This document shows positions 1 to 8,230 of a DNA stretch of 30,948 bases, piece after piece; the first letter of the stretch is position 1; each line of letters starts with the position of its first letter. The stretch spans positions 1 to 30,948 of the forward strand of contig DATNQF010000117.1 of NCBI GenBank assembly GCA_036702855.1, read 5' to 3'. The DNA comes from JACVSF01 sp036702855. GTDB taxonomy: Bacteria > Cyanobacteriota > Cyanobacteriia > Phormidesmidales > Phormidesmidaceae. The position numbers and the translations under genes were made by a program. Below the pieces are notes generated by a model. That model was given only the letters and a program-made list of their open reading frames with translations. It was not told the origin of the DNA and did no database searches.

Positions 1-1
1 C

Positions 2-655
2 TACGGCCTCGTCATTCTCAACGTTCTGATTTTTCTGTACGAGATAACTCTGCCGCCGGATCAGCTTGCGCAGTTTTTTGATACCTGGGCAATTGTGCCT
101 GCTGAACTGACGGCTAGTCTTTCGGGCCAAGCATCAGGCCCGAATGCAGAATGGCTGACGCTGTTTACATCCCAGTTTTTGCACGGAGGCTTTCTGCATA
201 TAGCTGGCAACATGCTCTATCTCTGGGTATTTGGCAACAACATTGAGGACCAACTCGGGTCTTTCCGCTTCACGATTTTCTATCTGGGTTGCGGCGCTTT
301 GGCGGCTCTGGCCCAATGGTTTGTCGCCCCGGGTTCTACGGTGCCGACGCTGGGGGCTAGTGGTGCGATCGCAGGGGTCATGGGAGCTTATATTCTGCGC
401 TTTCCCCGAGCCAGAATTCTCACCCTAATTCCGCTGTTCATTCTGCTGACGACTATCCGAATTCCCGCCATTCTCTTTCTAGGGTTTTGGTTTGTCCAGC
501 AAGCCTTGTATGGCCTGATGAGCCTAGGAACAGATGTCAATTTAGGAACCGGAGGCGTGGCTTACTGGGCCCATGCAGGCGGTTTTGTTTTCGGCGTTAT
601 TCTAGGCCCTCTCCTGGGACTAATGCGTCCCAAGCCCTCTTCTGGAAGATTTTAG
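2..655 (+). CDS. Rhomboid family intramembrane serine protease (5' end missing)
   Basis: Polytopic membrane protease that cuts substrates within the lipid bilayer. The reading frame is open from base 2, so the start lies upstream of the window and the first visible residues (LVILNVLIFLYE) are most of the first membrane helix. The family signatures are present: HIAGN for the HxxxN motif in the second helix region, GASGA with the nucleophile Ser codon at 359-361, and AHAGG with the catalytic His codon at 572-574 in the last helices. Five or six hydrophobic segments are visible in about 217 codons. The tail is short and basic-polar (MRPKPSSGRF). The annotation as an active protease is well supported by the intact Ser/His pair; the substrate is unknown. 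Confidence 0.93.
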   Translation, partial: YGLVILNVLIFLYEITLPPDQLAQFFDTWAIVPAELTASLSGQASGPNAEWLTLFTSQFLHGGFLHIAGNMLYLWVFGNNIEDQLGSFRFTIFYLGCGALAALAQWFVAPGSTVPTLGASGAIAGVMGAYILRFPRARILTLIPLFILLTTIRIPAILFLGFWFVQQALYGLMSLGTDVNLGTGGVAYWAHAGGFVFGVILGPLLGLMRPKPSSGRF

Positions 656-696
656 AGCTGCGGCTCAAGACCTCGAACTCACTTCTCGCCTTTAAA

Positions 697-738
697 ACAG
701 TTTGTGGAGGTGCAGTACACTGCACCTCCACAAACTGT
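697..738. repeat. Perfect 42-nt palindrome (20-bp arms, 2-nt centre)
   Basis: Arms 697-716 and 719-738 are exact reverse complements around the dinucleotide AC. It lies between the ends of the convergent rhomboid gene and the small minus-strand gene, where it could act as a bidirectional transcription stop. No T-tract follows on either side, so it is not a classical intrinsic terminator. A repeat-derived hairpin is an alternative. Confidence 0.75.
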
Positions 739-765
739 CTCAGATTGGCTCTTTTCGAGTAAGCC

Positions 766-969
766 TTAGAATCCCTGACGGGAAACCAGTTTCTCAAAGT
801 GAGCCTGAGTGTTATGCAGCATTGTTTCGCGACGATCACCCTTGCTGTTTAGGGTAGGCACCAGATTACGGGCCTGCAAAGCCATATGTAGCTGAAGGTG
901 AGCGACGTACTCACTGAAGTCTTCCCGTGTCGTTGCCAGTGATTGCATCGGTTGCGCTGACTGAGCCAC
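766..969 (-). CDS. Small conserved-looking hypothetical protein (67 aa)
   Basis: I do not recognise this gene. It would encode a 67-residue polar, helical protein (starting with Met-Ala-Gln-Ser, rich in Gln, His and Arg) without a membrane segment or Cys. The start is GTG, preceded on the minus strand by GGAGAG at good spacing, which supports that it is translated. It is convergent with the rhomboid gene across the palindrome at 697-738. It has no obvious partner; its own upstream region is the 312-nt gap before mutS. Confidence 0.6.
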   Translation of the reverse strand: MAQSAQPMQSLATTREDFSEYVAHLQLHMALQARNLVPTLNSKGDRRETMLHNTQAHFEKLVSRQGF

Positions 970-1089
970 GTGACCTCTCCCCGTTTGTAACGTTGTGCAA
1001 TGGTTTACGTTACTGAAGCTATCACGCCAGCTTAATACCCTGGAAACCCCGCAACGAAGCTTAATGGTTTTTACAAAAGCTGTTTCTTA

Positions 1090-1240
1090 TGAGGGAGGGC
1101 AGAAGGGAGAGGGCAGAAGGCACTCACTCCCCCTCTCCCTTCTGCCACCCCGCTCCTTCTTGGCTCCGCCCTCTGCCTTGAATCCCTACCTTCCCCTCTG
1201 CCTTCCACCCTCTGCCCTATACCTCCTGCCCTCTGCCCTA
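1090..1240. repeat. C-rich CCCTCTGCC-type repeat tract with hairpin
   Basis: The gap between the small gene at 766-969 and mutS (about 312 nt) is dominated by variations of CCCTCTGCC and CCCTTCTGCC on the plus strand. The first part is inverted: 1098-1113 and 1131-1146 form a perfect 16-bp stem with a 17-nt loop. This is the style of low-complexity interspersed repeats common in filamentous cyanobacteria. Related units occur at 27958-27987 and, in the opposite orientation, inside mutS at 3229-3273. The tract runs almost to the mutS start, so mutS has no recognisable Shine-Dalgarno sequence. Confidence 0.75.
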
Positions 1241-1281
1241 AAATAGAAAGCTGTGTCTGCCCTCCCTTCCCTGCACCCTCC

Positions 1282-3990
1282 ATGATCGGTTCGTCTGCCG
1301 CCGCTGACGCAAATTTTGATATTCCTGAGCGTCTTGCCAAACACACCGTCCGCTATGCGGATCATCGCTCAGTAGCCTGGGACGAGCTGACTCCGATGAT
1401 GCAGCACTACGTCTCGATGAAGGAGCAGTACCCTCACGCGCTCCTGTTGTATCGGGTGGGTGACTTTTTCGAGACGTTTTTCCAAGATGCGATCGCAGTT
1501 GCCCGTGAACTGGAGCTAGTGCTCACCAGCAAGGAAGCCGGAAAAACCATTGGTCGGGTGCCACTGGCAGGCATTCCCCATCACGCACTGGATCGCTACT
1601 GTACGCTGCTGGTCGAGAAAGGCTATGCGATCGCAATTTGCGATCAGGTTGAGGATCCGGCTTTGGCTCAGGGATTGGTTAAGCGGGAGGTGACTCGCGT
1701 GATCACGCCAGGAACCGTGCTGGAAGAGGGCATGCTCAGCGCTAGCCGCAACAACTTTCTGGCAGCGGTGGTCATCGCGGGAGAGCATTGGGGGCTGGCC
1801 CATGCAGATGTGTCTACTGGAGAATTTCTGACGACCCAAGCGACAGGGCTAGATCAACTGGCTCAAGAACTCATGCGGTTACAGCCTGCCGAAACGCTAG
1901 TGCCCACCAACGCACCTGACCTCAGGGCGATGCTGCGTCCCGGCGAGTCTTCCGAGCACTTGCCTACCTGTCTACCACGCCAGTTCTGCTACACATTGCG
2001 ATCGCAGTCCCCTTTCACCCAAAGCGAAGCCCGCCAACGGCTGCTCCAGCGCTTTCGGGTACGGTCTCTAGAGGGACTGGGATGTGAACATTTGCCCTTG
2101 GCAGTCCGCGCGGCTGGGGGACTGCTGGAATATCTAGAGGAAACTCAAAAATCCGTCCTCTCGCCGCTTCAGCCTCTGTGTACCTACACCCTGACGGAAT
2201 ACTTGGTCATTGACCACCAAACCCGCCGTAACTTAGAAATCACCCAAACCGCCCGTGATGGCACCTTTAACGGCTCTTTGCTGTGGGCACTCGATCGGAC
2301 TGTAACTCCAATGGGCAGTCGCGCCCTGCGCCGCTGGTTACTGCAACCCTTGCTCAAGGTGCAGGGCATTCAGTCCCGCCAGGACACTATTACAGAGCTA
2401 GTGCAGGATGGCGGACTGCGTCAAGTGCTTCAGCAGCGGCTCAAGCAGATTTATGACCTGGAACGTTTAGCAGGTCGAGCCGGATCAGGGACGGCCAATG
2501 CTAGAGATCTCGTTGCCTTGGCCGATTCCTTTGCCCGCCTGCCAGAGCTAGCCATACTCGTCGCCCAAACTCAATCCCCCTATCTAAAAGCCTTGCAATA
2601 CGTGCCCCCCGAACTGGAGCAGTTGGGCCAATTGTTGCGATCGCATCTAGTCGAGACTCCACCCCTTTACCTCACAGAGGGCAACCTGATCCGGTCTGGG
2701 GTGAATGCCCAGCTGGATGATCTGCGCCAGCAAATCGTCGCTGACCGAGAATGGATTGCTAACTTAGAATCGACCGAGCGCGAACGCACGGGTGTCAGCA
2801 CACTCAAAGTCGGTTTCACCAAAGCCTTTGGGTACTACATCACAATCTCGCGGGCCAAGGCTGACCAGGCTCCCAGCGATTACATCCGCAAACAAACCCT
2901 AACCAACGAAGAACGCTACATCACCCCCGAACTCAAAGAGCGCGAGTCCCGCGTCTTCAACCTAGAATCTGAAATCCACAGTCTGGAATACGAGATTTTC
3001 ATTCAACTGCGTGACCAAGTTGCAGCCAAAGTCGAACTGATTCGTAAAGTCGCTGCCGCTGTGGCTGCGGCTGATGTACTTTGTGGCTTAGCCGAAGTTG
3101 CTGTCTACCAGGGCTACTGCCGCCCCACGATCCAAGCAGATCGGCAGATTGCCATTACCGAAGGCAGGCATCCTGTTGTCGAGCAGCTTTTGCCAGCGGG
3201 TTTTTTTGTACCCAACTCAAGCCAACTAGGAAGAGAGGAGGGAGAGGGGAGTGAGGAGAGCAGTGAGGAAAAGCCAGGGTCTCCTGATTTGGTTATCCTG
3301 ACGGGGCCAAACGCCAGCGGCAAGAGTTGCTACCTGCGGCAGGTGGGTTTAATTCAACTGATGGCCCAAGTAGGAAGTTTTGTCCCCGCAAGAATGGCGC
3401 AACTGGGGGTGTGCGATCGCATCTTTACCCGCGTGGGTGCCGTAGATGACCTGGCAACGGGACAATCTACCTTCATGGTGGAGATGAACGAAACTGCGAA
3501 CATTTTGAACCATGCCACACCGCGATCGCTGGTTCTGCTCGATGAGATTGGCCGAGGTACAGCGACATTCGATGGGCTTTCAATCGCTTGGGCCGTAGCG
3601 GAGCACCTAGCCAGCGACATTCAGGCTCGCACAATCTTTGCGACGCACTACCACGAACTCAATGAACTTGCAGGGCTGCTAGGCAACGTGGCTAACTATC
3701 AGGTCACAGTGAAAGAACTGCCCGATCAAATTATCTTTTTGCACCAAGTACAACCCGGTGGAGCAGACAAATCTTATGGGATTGAAGCAGGGCGATTAGC
3801 AGGGTTGCCACCATCTGTCATCAGCCGTGCTAGAGAAGTAATGCAAGAGATCGAGAAGCACAGCAAGATTGCCGTAGGATTGCGCAAAGGCACCCGTCGT
3901 AAGCCTCTAAACAATGGCAAAGCAAAAGAAGCTTCCAACGCTGGAAACAACCCCGATCCAAGTGAACAACTCGATATTTTTAGCGTTTGA
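1282..3990 (+). CDS. mutS: DNA mismatch repair ATPase MutS
   Basis: Recognises mispaired bases and small loops and starts mismatch repair with MutL. The order is canonical: N-terminal mismatch-binding domain with the Phe-x-Glu motif (FFE, residues 62-64), connector, core/clamp helices, then an ABC-type ATPase with Walker A GPNASGKS (675-682) and Walker B DEIGRGT (from residue 754). The protein ends in QLDIFSV, which fits a beta-clamp-binding motif at the extreme C-terminus. At 902 residues it is somewhat longer than usual; part of the excess is an acidic low-complexity stretch at residues 650-664, just before Walker A, which looks like a repeat insertion. The start at 1282 follows a C-rich repeat and has no clear ribosome binding site; the first ~30 residues are weakly conserved, so the exact start is uncertain. 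Confidence 0.97.
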   Translation: MIGSSAAADANFDIPERLAKHTVRYADHRSVAWDELTPMMQHYVSMKEQYPHALLLYRVGDFFETFFQDAIAVARELELVLTSKEAGKTIGRVPLAGIPHHALDRYCTLLVEKGYAIAICDQVEDPALAQGLVKREVTRVITPGTVLEEGMLSASRNNFLAAVVIAGEHWGLAHADVSTGEFLTTQATGLDQLAQELMRLQPAETLVPTNAPDLRAMLRPGESSEHLPTCLPRQFCYTLRSQSPFTQSEARQRLLQRFRVRSLEGLGCEHLPLAVRAAGGLLEYLEETQKSVLSPLQPLCTYTLTEYLVIDHQTRRNLEITQTARDGTFNGSLLWALDRTVTPMGSRALRRWLLQPLLKVQGIQSRQDTITELVQDGGLRQVLQQRLKQIYDLERLAGRAGSGTANARDLVALADSFARLPELAILVAQTQSPYLKALQYVPPELEQLGQLLRSHLVETPPLYLTEGNLIRSGVNAQLDDLRQQIVADREWIANLESTERERTGVSTLKVGFTKAFGYYITISRAKADQAPSDYIRKQTLTNEERYITPELKERESRVFNLESEIHSLEYEIFIQLRDQVAAKVELIRKVAAAVAAADVLCGLAEVAVYQGYCRPTIQADRQIAITEGRHPVVEQLLPAGFFVPNSSQLGREEGEGSEESSEEKPGSPDLVILTGPNASGKSCYLRQVGLIQLMAQVGSFVPARMAQLGVCDRIFTRVGAVDDLATGQSTFMVEMNETANILNHATPRSLVLLDEIGRGTATFDGLSIAWAVAEHLASDIQARTIFATHYHELNELAGLLGNVANYQVTVKELPDQIIFLHQVQPGGADKSYGIEAGRLAGLPPSVISRAREVMQEIEKHSKIAVGLRKGTRRKPLNNGKAKEASNAGNNPDPSEQLDIFSV
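3229..3273 (+). repeat. G-rich low-complexity insertion inside mutS
   Basis: These 45 nt consist of GGAGAG/GTGAGGAG-like units, the reverse complement style of the C-rich intergenic repeats at 1090-1240 and 27958-27987. In frame they encode 15 residues, mostly Glu, Gly and Ser, between the conserved NSSQL and PDLVILTGPNASGKS segments of MutS. The reading frame is preserved. Confidence 0.65.
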
Positions 3991-4041
3991 TATATTTAAC
4001 CTTCCAATCCCCCGAAGTCTAACCACGGAAGATCTTTGGTA

Positions 4042-4060
4042 GGGCGCATTGCCTGCGCCC
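4042..4060. terminator. Possible hairpin terminator after mutS
   Basis: GGGCGCA (4042-4048) pairs with TGCGCCC (4054-4060) over a 5-nt loop. It sits between the end of mutS and the end of a convergent small gene. No T-run follows, so it is only a weak candidate. Confidence 0.35.
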
Positions 4061-4102
4061 CGTAAAACGTTTGTAGGGATAATCGGTTAAGCTGTCAGGC
4101 GT

Positions 4103-4309
4103 TTAGCCCACCAGTCGAATCTTGCCCATCCGAATATAGTCCAGCACCCGATTGATCTGATTGCGATCGGTTGGTGACAAGGTTGGATCACTCAGAAGAG
4201 CTGAGGTTAACCACAGATGATCACGACGGCTCAAAGCGCACTGTTGCATAGCGTGGTCCGTCAGCCGTTGAATAGGAGGATGGTCATTAATGGGAACGAC
4301 GGATACCAT
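4103..4309 (-). CDS. Small helical hypothetical protein (68 aa)
   Basis: I do not recognise this gene. The 68-residue product is polar and probably all helical, with the ordered motif LSRRDHLWLTSALL followed by LSPTDRNQINRVLDYIR and a basic end. The ATG at 4309 is preceded on the minus strand by a GGGG-containing stretch about 10 nt away. The amphipathic pattern and normal codon use suggest a real gene; such short helical proteins are frequent and uncharacterised in cyanobacteria. It is convergent with mutS and divergent from gloB. A DNA-binding or adaptor role is possible but nothing in the sequence proves it. Confidence 0.65.
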   Translation of the reverse strand: MVSVVPINDHPPIQRLTDHAMQQCALSRRDHLWLTSALLSDPTLSPTDRNQINRVLDYIRMGKIRLVG

Positions 4310-4365
4310 AACTTACTTACCCCAGTTATTACGATTCAAATGACATGGATTAGCAGCGCTTGCTC

Positions 4366-4430
4366 AGACAGCGTAGTAATCAGAAGGTACAGATAGCGAA
4401 GGGGGTCTGTACCTATATCCGTTGCTGTCT
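4366..4430. other. Nested hairpin upstream of gloB
   Basis: An inner stem (4385-4393 with 4406-4414, 9 bp, 12-nt loop) is enclosed by an outer stem (4366-4372 with 4424-4430, 7 bp). It lies in the 250-nt gap between the divergent small gene and gloB, 130 nt before the gloB start. It could be a structured leader, a small RNA, or a DNA dyad; none is demonstrated. Confidence 0.35.
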
Positions 4431-4559
4431 CTGCCTAGCTTCATCGTGCCCCCACCTTGAAGCAATGTGCTAACTATTCCAATAAGCTTTGATGAAGTGA
4501 ATTAAAGCTCCTTTAAAGCTGAGTTAGAAACAGCAAAATTACGGTCTTTTATCTTCAAT

Positions 4560-5333
4560 ATGAATATTCATCGTCTCAATGCCCTTTCAGACAACTACAT
4601 CTTCCTGTTGCATGATTCCAACCGACAGGAAGCTGCCGTTGTTGATCCAGCAGAAGCACTCCCTGTGCTCAATATATTGAATGAGCTAGGGGCTTCTCTA
4701 ACAGCGATCTTCAACACACACCACCACAGAGATCATGTGGGAGCAAACTTGCACCTACTCCAGCGCTACCCCGAGGCAGTGGTCTATGGGGGAGCCGAAG
4801 ACCAAGGCAGAATTCCAGGCCAGAGCGTTTTCTTGAAGGAAGGGGATACCGTTCAATTTGCTGGCAGAACGGCGCAGGTACTGTTTGTTCCTGGCCATAC
4901 CCGTGCACACATTGCGTACTATTTCCCCCCTCAAACGGCGGGTGGCTGGGGAGAGCTCTTTTGTGGAGACACGCTATTTGCAGGAGGATGTGGCCGTCTA
5001 TTCGAAGGAACCCCTGAGCAGATGGTGAATTCCCTGAGTAAACTTCGCGCCCTACCAGACCAAACGTGCGTCTGGTGCGCCCATGAATACACTCTGAACA
5101 ATCTTAAATTTGCCCTTACTGTCGATTCGGCCAATCTAGACTTGCAGCAGCGATTTCAGGTGGTACAGGCGGCCCGTCAACGCCAAGAAGCCACCATTCC
5201 CTCTACATTGGGCCTAGAAAAAGCAACAAACCCCTTTCTGCGCTGGGACGTGGCTGAATTGAAACAGGCAGTCAATAGTGTTGATCCAATTCAGGCCTTT
5301 GCCCGACTGCGGGGCCAAAAAGACCAGTTTTAG
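4560..5333 (+). CDS. gloB: Hydroxyacylglutathione hydrolase (glyoxalase II)
   Basis: Hydrolyses S-lactoylglutathione to lactate and glutathione, the second step of methylglyoxal detoxification, in the cytoplasm. It is a metallo-beta-lactamase fold enzyme with a full binuclear metal site: THHHRDH (His54, His56, Asp58, His59), His113 in PGHTRAH, Asp137 in GDTLFAGGCGR and His175 in CAHEYT. The length of 257 residues is typical for the family, and the C-terminal HAGH-C region (NPFLRWD) that binds the glutathione part is present. The gene has its own upstream gap and is followed after about 100 nt by ndhM on the same strand. No glyoxalase I gene is in the window. Confidence 0.95.
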   Translation: MNIHRLNALSDNYIFLLHDSNRQEAAVVDPAEALPVLNILNELGASLTAIFNTHHHRDHVGANLHLLQRYPEAVVYGGAEDQGRIPGQSVFLKEGDTVQFAGRTAQVLFVPGHTRAHIAYYFPPQTAGGWGELFCGDTLFAGGCGRLFEGTPEQMVNSLSKLRALPDQTCVWCAHEYTLNNLKFALTVDSANLDLQQRFQVVQAARQRQEATIPSTLGLEKATNPFLRWDVAELKQAVNSVDPIQAFARLRGQKDQF

Positions 5334-5437
5334 CTATCGATAGGCAAAGATATTCCTTTCCTTCATCTGCTTTGGCGGGTTGAGCAGGCCGTTACAATAG
5401 CAAACATGACTGATGCAAGTTAGGCGAGTCACTTCCG

Positions 5438-5788
5438 ATGATGCTGAAATCAACGACGCGACACATCCACATCTACACGGCAGAGGTTCAAAACAATGAA
5501 CTGGTTGACAACGAAGAGCTCTTGACCTTGGATGTCGATCCTGACAACGAGTTTAACTGGTCTGATGAAGCTCTAAAGAAGGTTTACCAGGAGTTTGATC
5601 GACTGGTGGAAGCATCGGCAGGAGCAGACCTAACAGACTACAACCTGCGACGTATCGGGTCTGACCTAGAGTATTTCGTGAAGAAGCTGCTACAAGCAGG
5701 TGAAATTAGCTATAACCTCAAGAGCCGCGCTTTGAATTACAGTATGGGACTCCCCCAAGTGGTGGCTGATGGATCGGCTGCTTCCTAG
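5438..5788 (+). CDS. ndhM: NAD(P)H-quinone oxidoreductase subunit M
   Basis: Peripheral, oxygenic-photosynthesis-specific subunit of thylakoid NDH-1, which accepts electrons from ferredoxin for cyclic electron flow, respiration and CO2 uptake. The protein matches the family over its whole length (116 residues): the start LKSTTRHIHIYTAEV, the block DPDNEFNW, the block LTDYNLRRIGSDLE and the end GEISYNL..LNYSMGLPQV. Two ATG codons are adjacent; the sequence GGCGAG upstream is at better spacing for the first one (5438), whereas homologues usually begin at the second (5441). The PP2C gene starts 42 nt downstream on the same strand, so co-transcription with the signalling cluster is possible. Confidence 0.95.
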   Translation: MMLKSTTRHIHIYTAEVQNNELVDNEELLTLDVDPDNEFNWSDEALKKVYQEFDRLVEASAGADLTDYNLRRIGSDLEYFVKKLLQAGEISYNLKSRALNYSMGLPQVVADGSAAS

Positions 5789-5830
5789 GGAGTGAAGTAT
5801 CCTTAATGTGCAGTCGCCTAAGCCTAAGTT

Positions 5831-8176
5831 GTGATCCAATGTCCTAATCCCGCCTGTCAAACGGACAACGCCATTGGCGAGTCAGTTTGCTATGTTTGTC
5901 AATCCCCTCTAGTGCGCCGCTTTTTGTGGGTGGTCGGCGAGGGTGGGCTTGAAGGTGCTATCGGGACAGTTCTCCATGATCGCTTTCAGGTTTGGGGCGA
6001 TCGCATCTTGCTCGATACCCAACCAGCTCTGTCATTACCTCCCCTAACGTATCTTCCCCCGGCGGCAGTGCCCTACCTTAGGCTAGCGGCACTGCCGCTC
6101 CACGTTCCCCGGCCGTACACTGCGCTACCAGGCCGAGGGGGGTCAGCCTCGCTCCTCCTTCTAGAAGATGCCCCTCTGTCAGTATCTTTAGGGGAAGAGG
6201 GCCAATTAGCAGTGAACCCTCTGCCCAGCTTAAGCAGCCAATGGGCACAGGCTACACCCCTGCGTCAGCTAAACTGGTTGCGACAAATCGCCTCATTGTG
6301 GACCCCTCTCAGTCAAGAGGGGGTTCAGGCAAGCTTGCTGGTGCCCGACTTTGTGCGGGTAGACGGCTCCGTTCTGAGGCTACTGTCTCTGCATTCAGCC
6401 AGTGAGAACGAACCAACCCTAGTCGATCTAGGACGGCAGTGGCAGACACTAGTCCCCACGGCACACCCTGCTGTACGAGCCTACCTAACCACGCTCTCCG
6501 AACAACTTTTCAACGGATCACTTCAGGCTTTGCCTGACCTGGTTGGGGCTTTAGAGCAGGCGGTTGAAACGCTGTTTCAGGCTCAGCCTGTGCAGATTCA
6601 GACGGCAACCTATACCGATCAAGGTCCGACTCGTTCGCGCAACGAGGATGCTTGCCACCCCCCCAGCGGAACAACCACTCAAGGTCTGATTCAGGGCAGC
6701 CAGTTGCCCACGACCCTGACACCCTTAGTCGTGGTCTGTGATGGCATTGGCGGACATGAAAGTGGGGACGTGGCCTCTCATTTAGCCATTGAAAAAATAC
6801 AGCAGACCCTATCACCGCTATCGCAGCAACCTCATTTGTCTCCCGCAACGGTGACAGCCCGCATCCAAGAGGCAATTACCATTGCCAACGATGCCATTTC
6901 CCAACGCAACGATCAGGAGAATCGTCAAGCGCGTGGGCGGATGGGGACCACTCTGGTGGTTGCCTTGATGTATCCGCCATACCTCTTTATTGCCCATTTA
7001 GGGGACAGCCGCGCTTACCGCATCAGCGCTCAAAACCACTGCCAAATCAGCTTGGACGATGATGTCGCTGCCCGTGAAACCCGCTTAGGTTATTCGTTTT
7101 ATCGCGAGGCACTACAGTCTCCCAGTTCGGGATCTCTCGTACAGGCCTTGGGAATCGGCGAGTCGGCCTACCTGTACCCAACGGTGCAGCACTTCCTGCT
7201 GGATGATGACAGTCTATTTCTGCTCTGCTCAGATGGGCTAAGTGACTACGAACGGGTTGACGCGCTTTGGCTTTCGTCGATCCGGCCTGCGGTGATGGGT
7301 CATGTGCCCCTAGGTGAAACGGGCCAACGACTGATTATGTTGGCCAATACCTACAACGGTCATGACAACGTTACGGTAGGGCTGATTTCCCTCAGTCCCC
7401 AAGCAGCGCAGACATTCCCTGCCCTGCCAGCAACGAGCCCGGCAGAGCGTCCGTCGCCTCCCACCGGCTTGAGCAATGCCGGAACTGCTGTCCTTGAGCA
7501 ACCGACAGTTCTCCAGGCATCCGACAAAACGGTGCTGCAAGTACCAACAGCCACCGTCAAGCGGCGCTCCCGTAAGCCGTGGCTAGGCTGTGGGATTGGG
7601 CTTGCGATCGCACTTCCTGTGCTGGCTGCATCAGCTTGGTGGGCCCACCAAATCCTGAACCCAGCACAACCAATGAAATCAATGGGGCTCGGTCGATTTC
7701 GCTCAGTCCCCCCTTTTCGGCTTGGGGAGTCTTCCCCAAATGAGGTAAATGCGGTCACTGCGGGTTCCTTTTGGCAGGTAAACAGCTCTACCGCCACACC
7801 TACAAGCCCTAATGGGGCAGGGCCATTGACCCTCCAGCCTGTTCCCGAATCTCCAGACCCTGCCGCCGTGCAGAAGAATGCACCGCTGCTTCCGGTAGGC
7901 AGTATCCTGAAAGTTATCAGCCGCCGTGTAACACCAGAGCAAACCTCCTGGGTGCTGCTTCAAATCTGTTCCCTGTCCTCGGAGTTGTCCCCAATTGACG
8001 CTCCCCAGGAAACAGACACCAGTGCGCTACCAGAACCCTCGACTGCACCCTCACCTACTCCAGCCCCTCAGCTTGCCCAACCGGGCAGTGAGGGATGGAT
8101 TCTAGAGCCTCAATTTACGTCGGCAGCAACGGTAGTGCGCAATATCACACCTACACAACAGGGTGGTTGTCCTTAG
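5831..8176 (+). CDS. Zinc-ribbon / kinase-like / PP2C phosphatase membrane protein
   Basis: Predicted Ser/Thr phosphatase of the metal-dependent PP2C family. Order: a 4-Cys prefix (Cys4, Cys9, Cys20, Cys23), of the type found in front of cyanobacterial Ser/Thr kinases; a ~200-residue region; the PP2C domain (about 258-522); a basic segment and one membrane helix (about 584-605); and a ~175-residue Pro/Ser/Thr-rich outer part containing an SH3-like stretch (LPVGSILKVIS..WILE). The PP2C metal ligands are intact: Asp263 and Glu272-Asp273, Asp304-Gly305 (CDGIGGHE), GDSRAYR (391-397), Asp468 (SDGLSD) and Asp512 (HDNVT). The middle region resembles a degenerate kinase lobe (GVQASLLVPDFVRVDG at 164-179, where kinases have GxxHRDxKPxN). 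Start is GTG at 5831, needed to include Cys4. Phosphatase activity is a solid prediction; the pseudokinase reading is my inference. Confidence 0.88.
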   Translation: MIQCPNPACQTDNAIGESVCYVCQSPLVRRFLWVVGEGGLEGAIGTVLHDRFQVWGDRILLDTQPALSLPPLTYLPPAAVPYLRLAALPLHVPRPYTALPGRGGSASLLLLEDAPLSVSLGEEGQLAVNPLPSLSSQWAQATPLRQLNWLRQIASLWTPLSQEGVQASLLVPDFVRVDGSVLRLLSLHSASENEPTLVDLGRQWQTLVPTAHPAVRAYLTTLSEQLFNGSLQALPDLVGALEQAVETLFQAQPVQIQTATYTDQGPTRSRNEDACHPPSGTTTQGLIQGSQLPTTLTPLVVVCDGIGGHESGDVASHLAIEKIQQTLSPLSQQPHLSPATVTARIQEAITIANDAISQRNDQENRQARGRMGTTLVVALMYPPYLFIAHLGDSRAYRISAQNHCQISLDDDVAARETRLGYSFYREALQSPSSGSLVQALGIGESAYLYPTVQHFLLDDDSLFLLCSDGLSDYERVDALWLSSIRPAVMGHVPLGETGQRLIMLANTYNGHDNVTVGLISLSPQAAQTFPALPATSPAERPSPPTGLSNAGTAVLEQPTVLQASDKTVLQVPTATVKRRSRKPWLGCGIGLAIALPVLAASAWWAHQILNPAQPMKSMGLGRFRSVPPFRLGESSPNEVNAVTAGSFWQVNSSTATPTSPNGAGPLTLQPVPESPDPAAVQKNAPLLPVGSILKVISRRVTPEQTSWVLLQICSLSSELSPIDAPQETDTSALPEPSTAPSPTPAPQLAQPGSEGWILEPQFTSAATVVRNITPTQQGGCP

Positions 8177-8230
8177 CCAGTTTGCCCTTGTTCTGCTTTG
8201 ATTTCACTCGCCCCCCGGTGATCCTCCAGT

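Noticed and set aside
697..738. Palindrome as transposon end
   Set aside because: No transposase, no flanking target duplication seen, and the two arms are joined with no room for a gene.
766..4309. The two small minus-strand genes (766-969, 4103-4309) as a toxin-antitoxin pair
   Set aside because: They are separated by mutS, unrelated in sequence and show no known toxin motif.
7360..7797. 145-codon antisense frame over the PP2C gene
   Set aside because: Lies opposite the phosphatase C-terminal part, low-complexity translation, no ribosome site that can be trusted.
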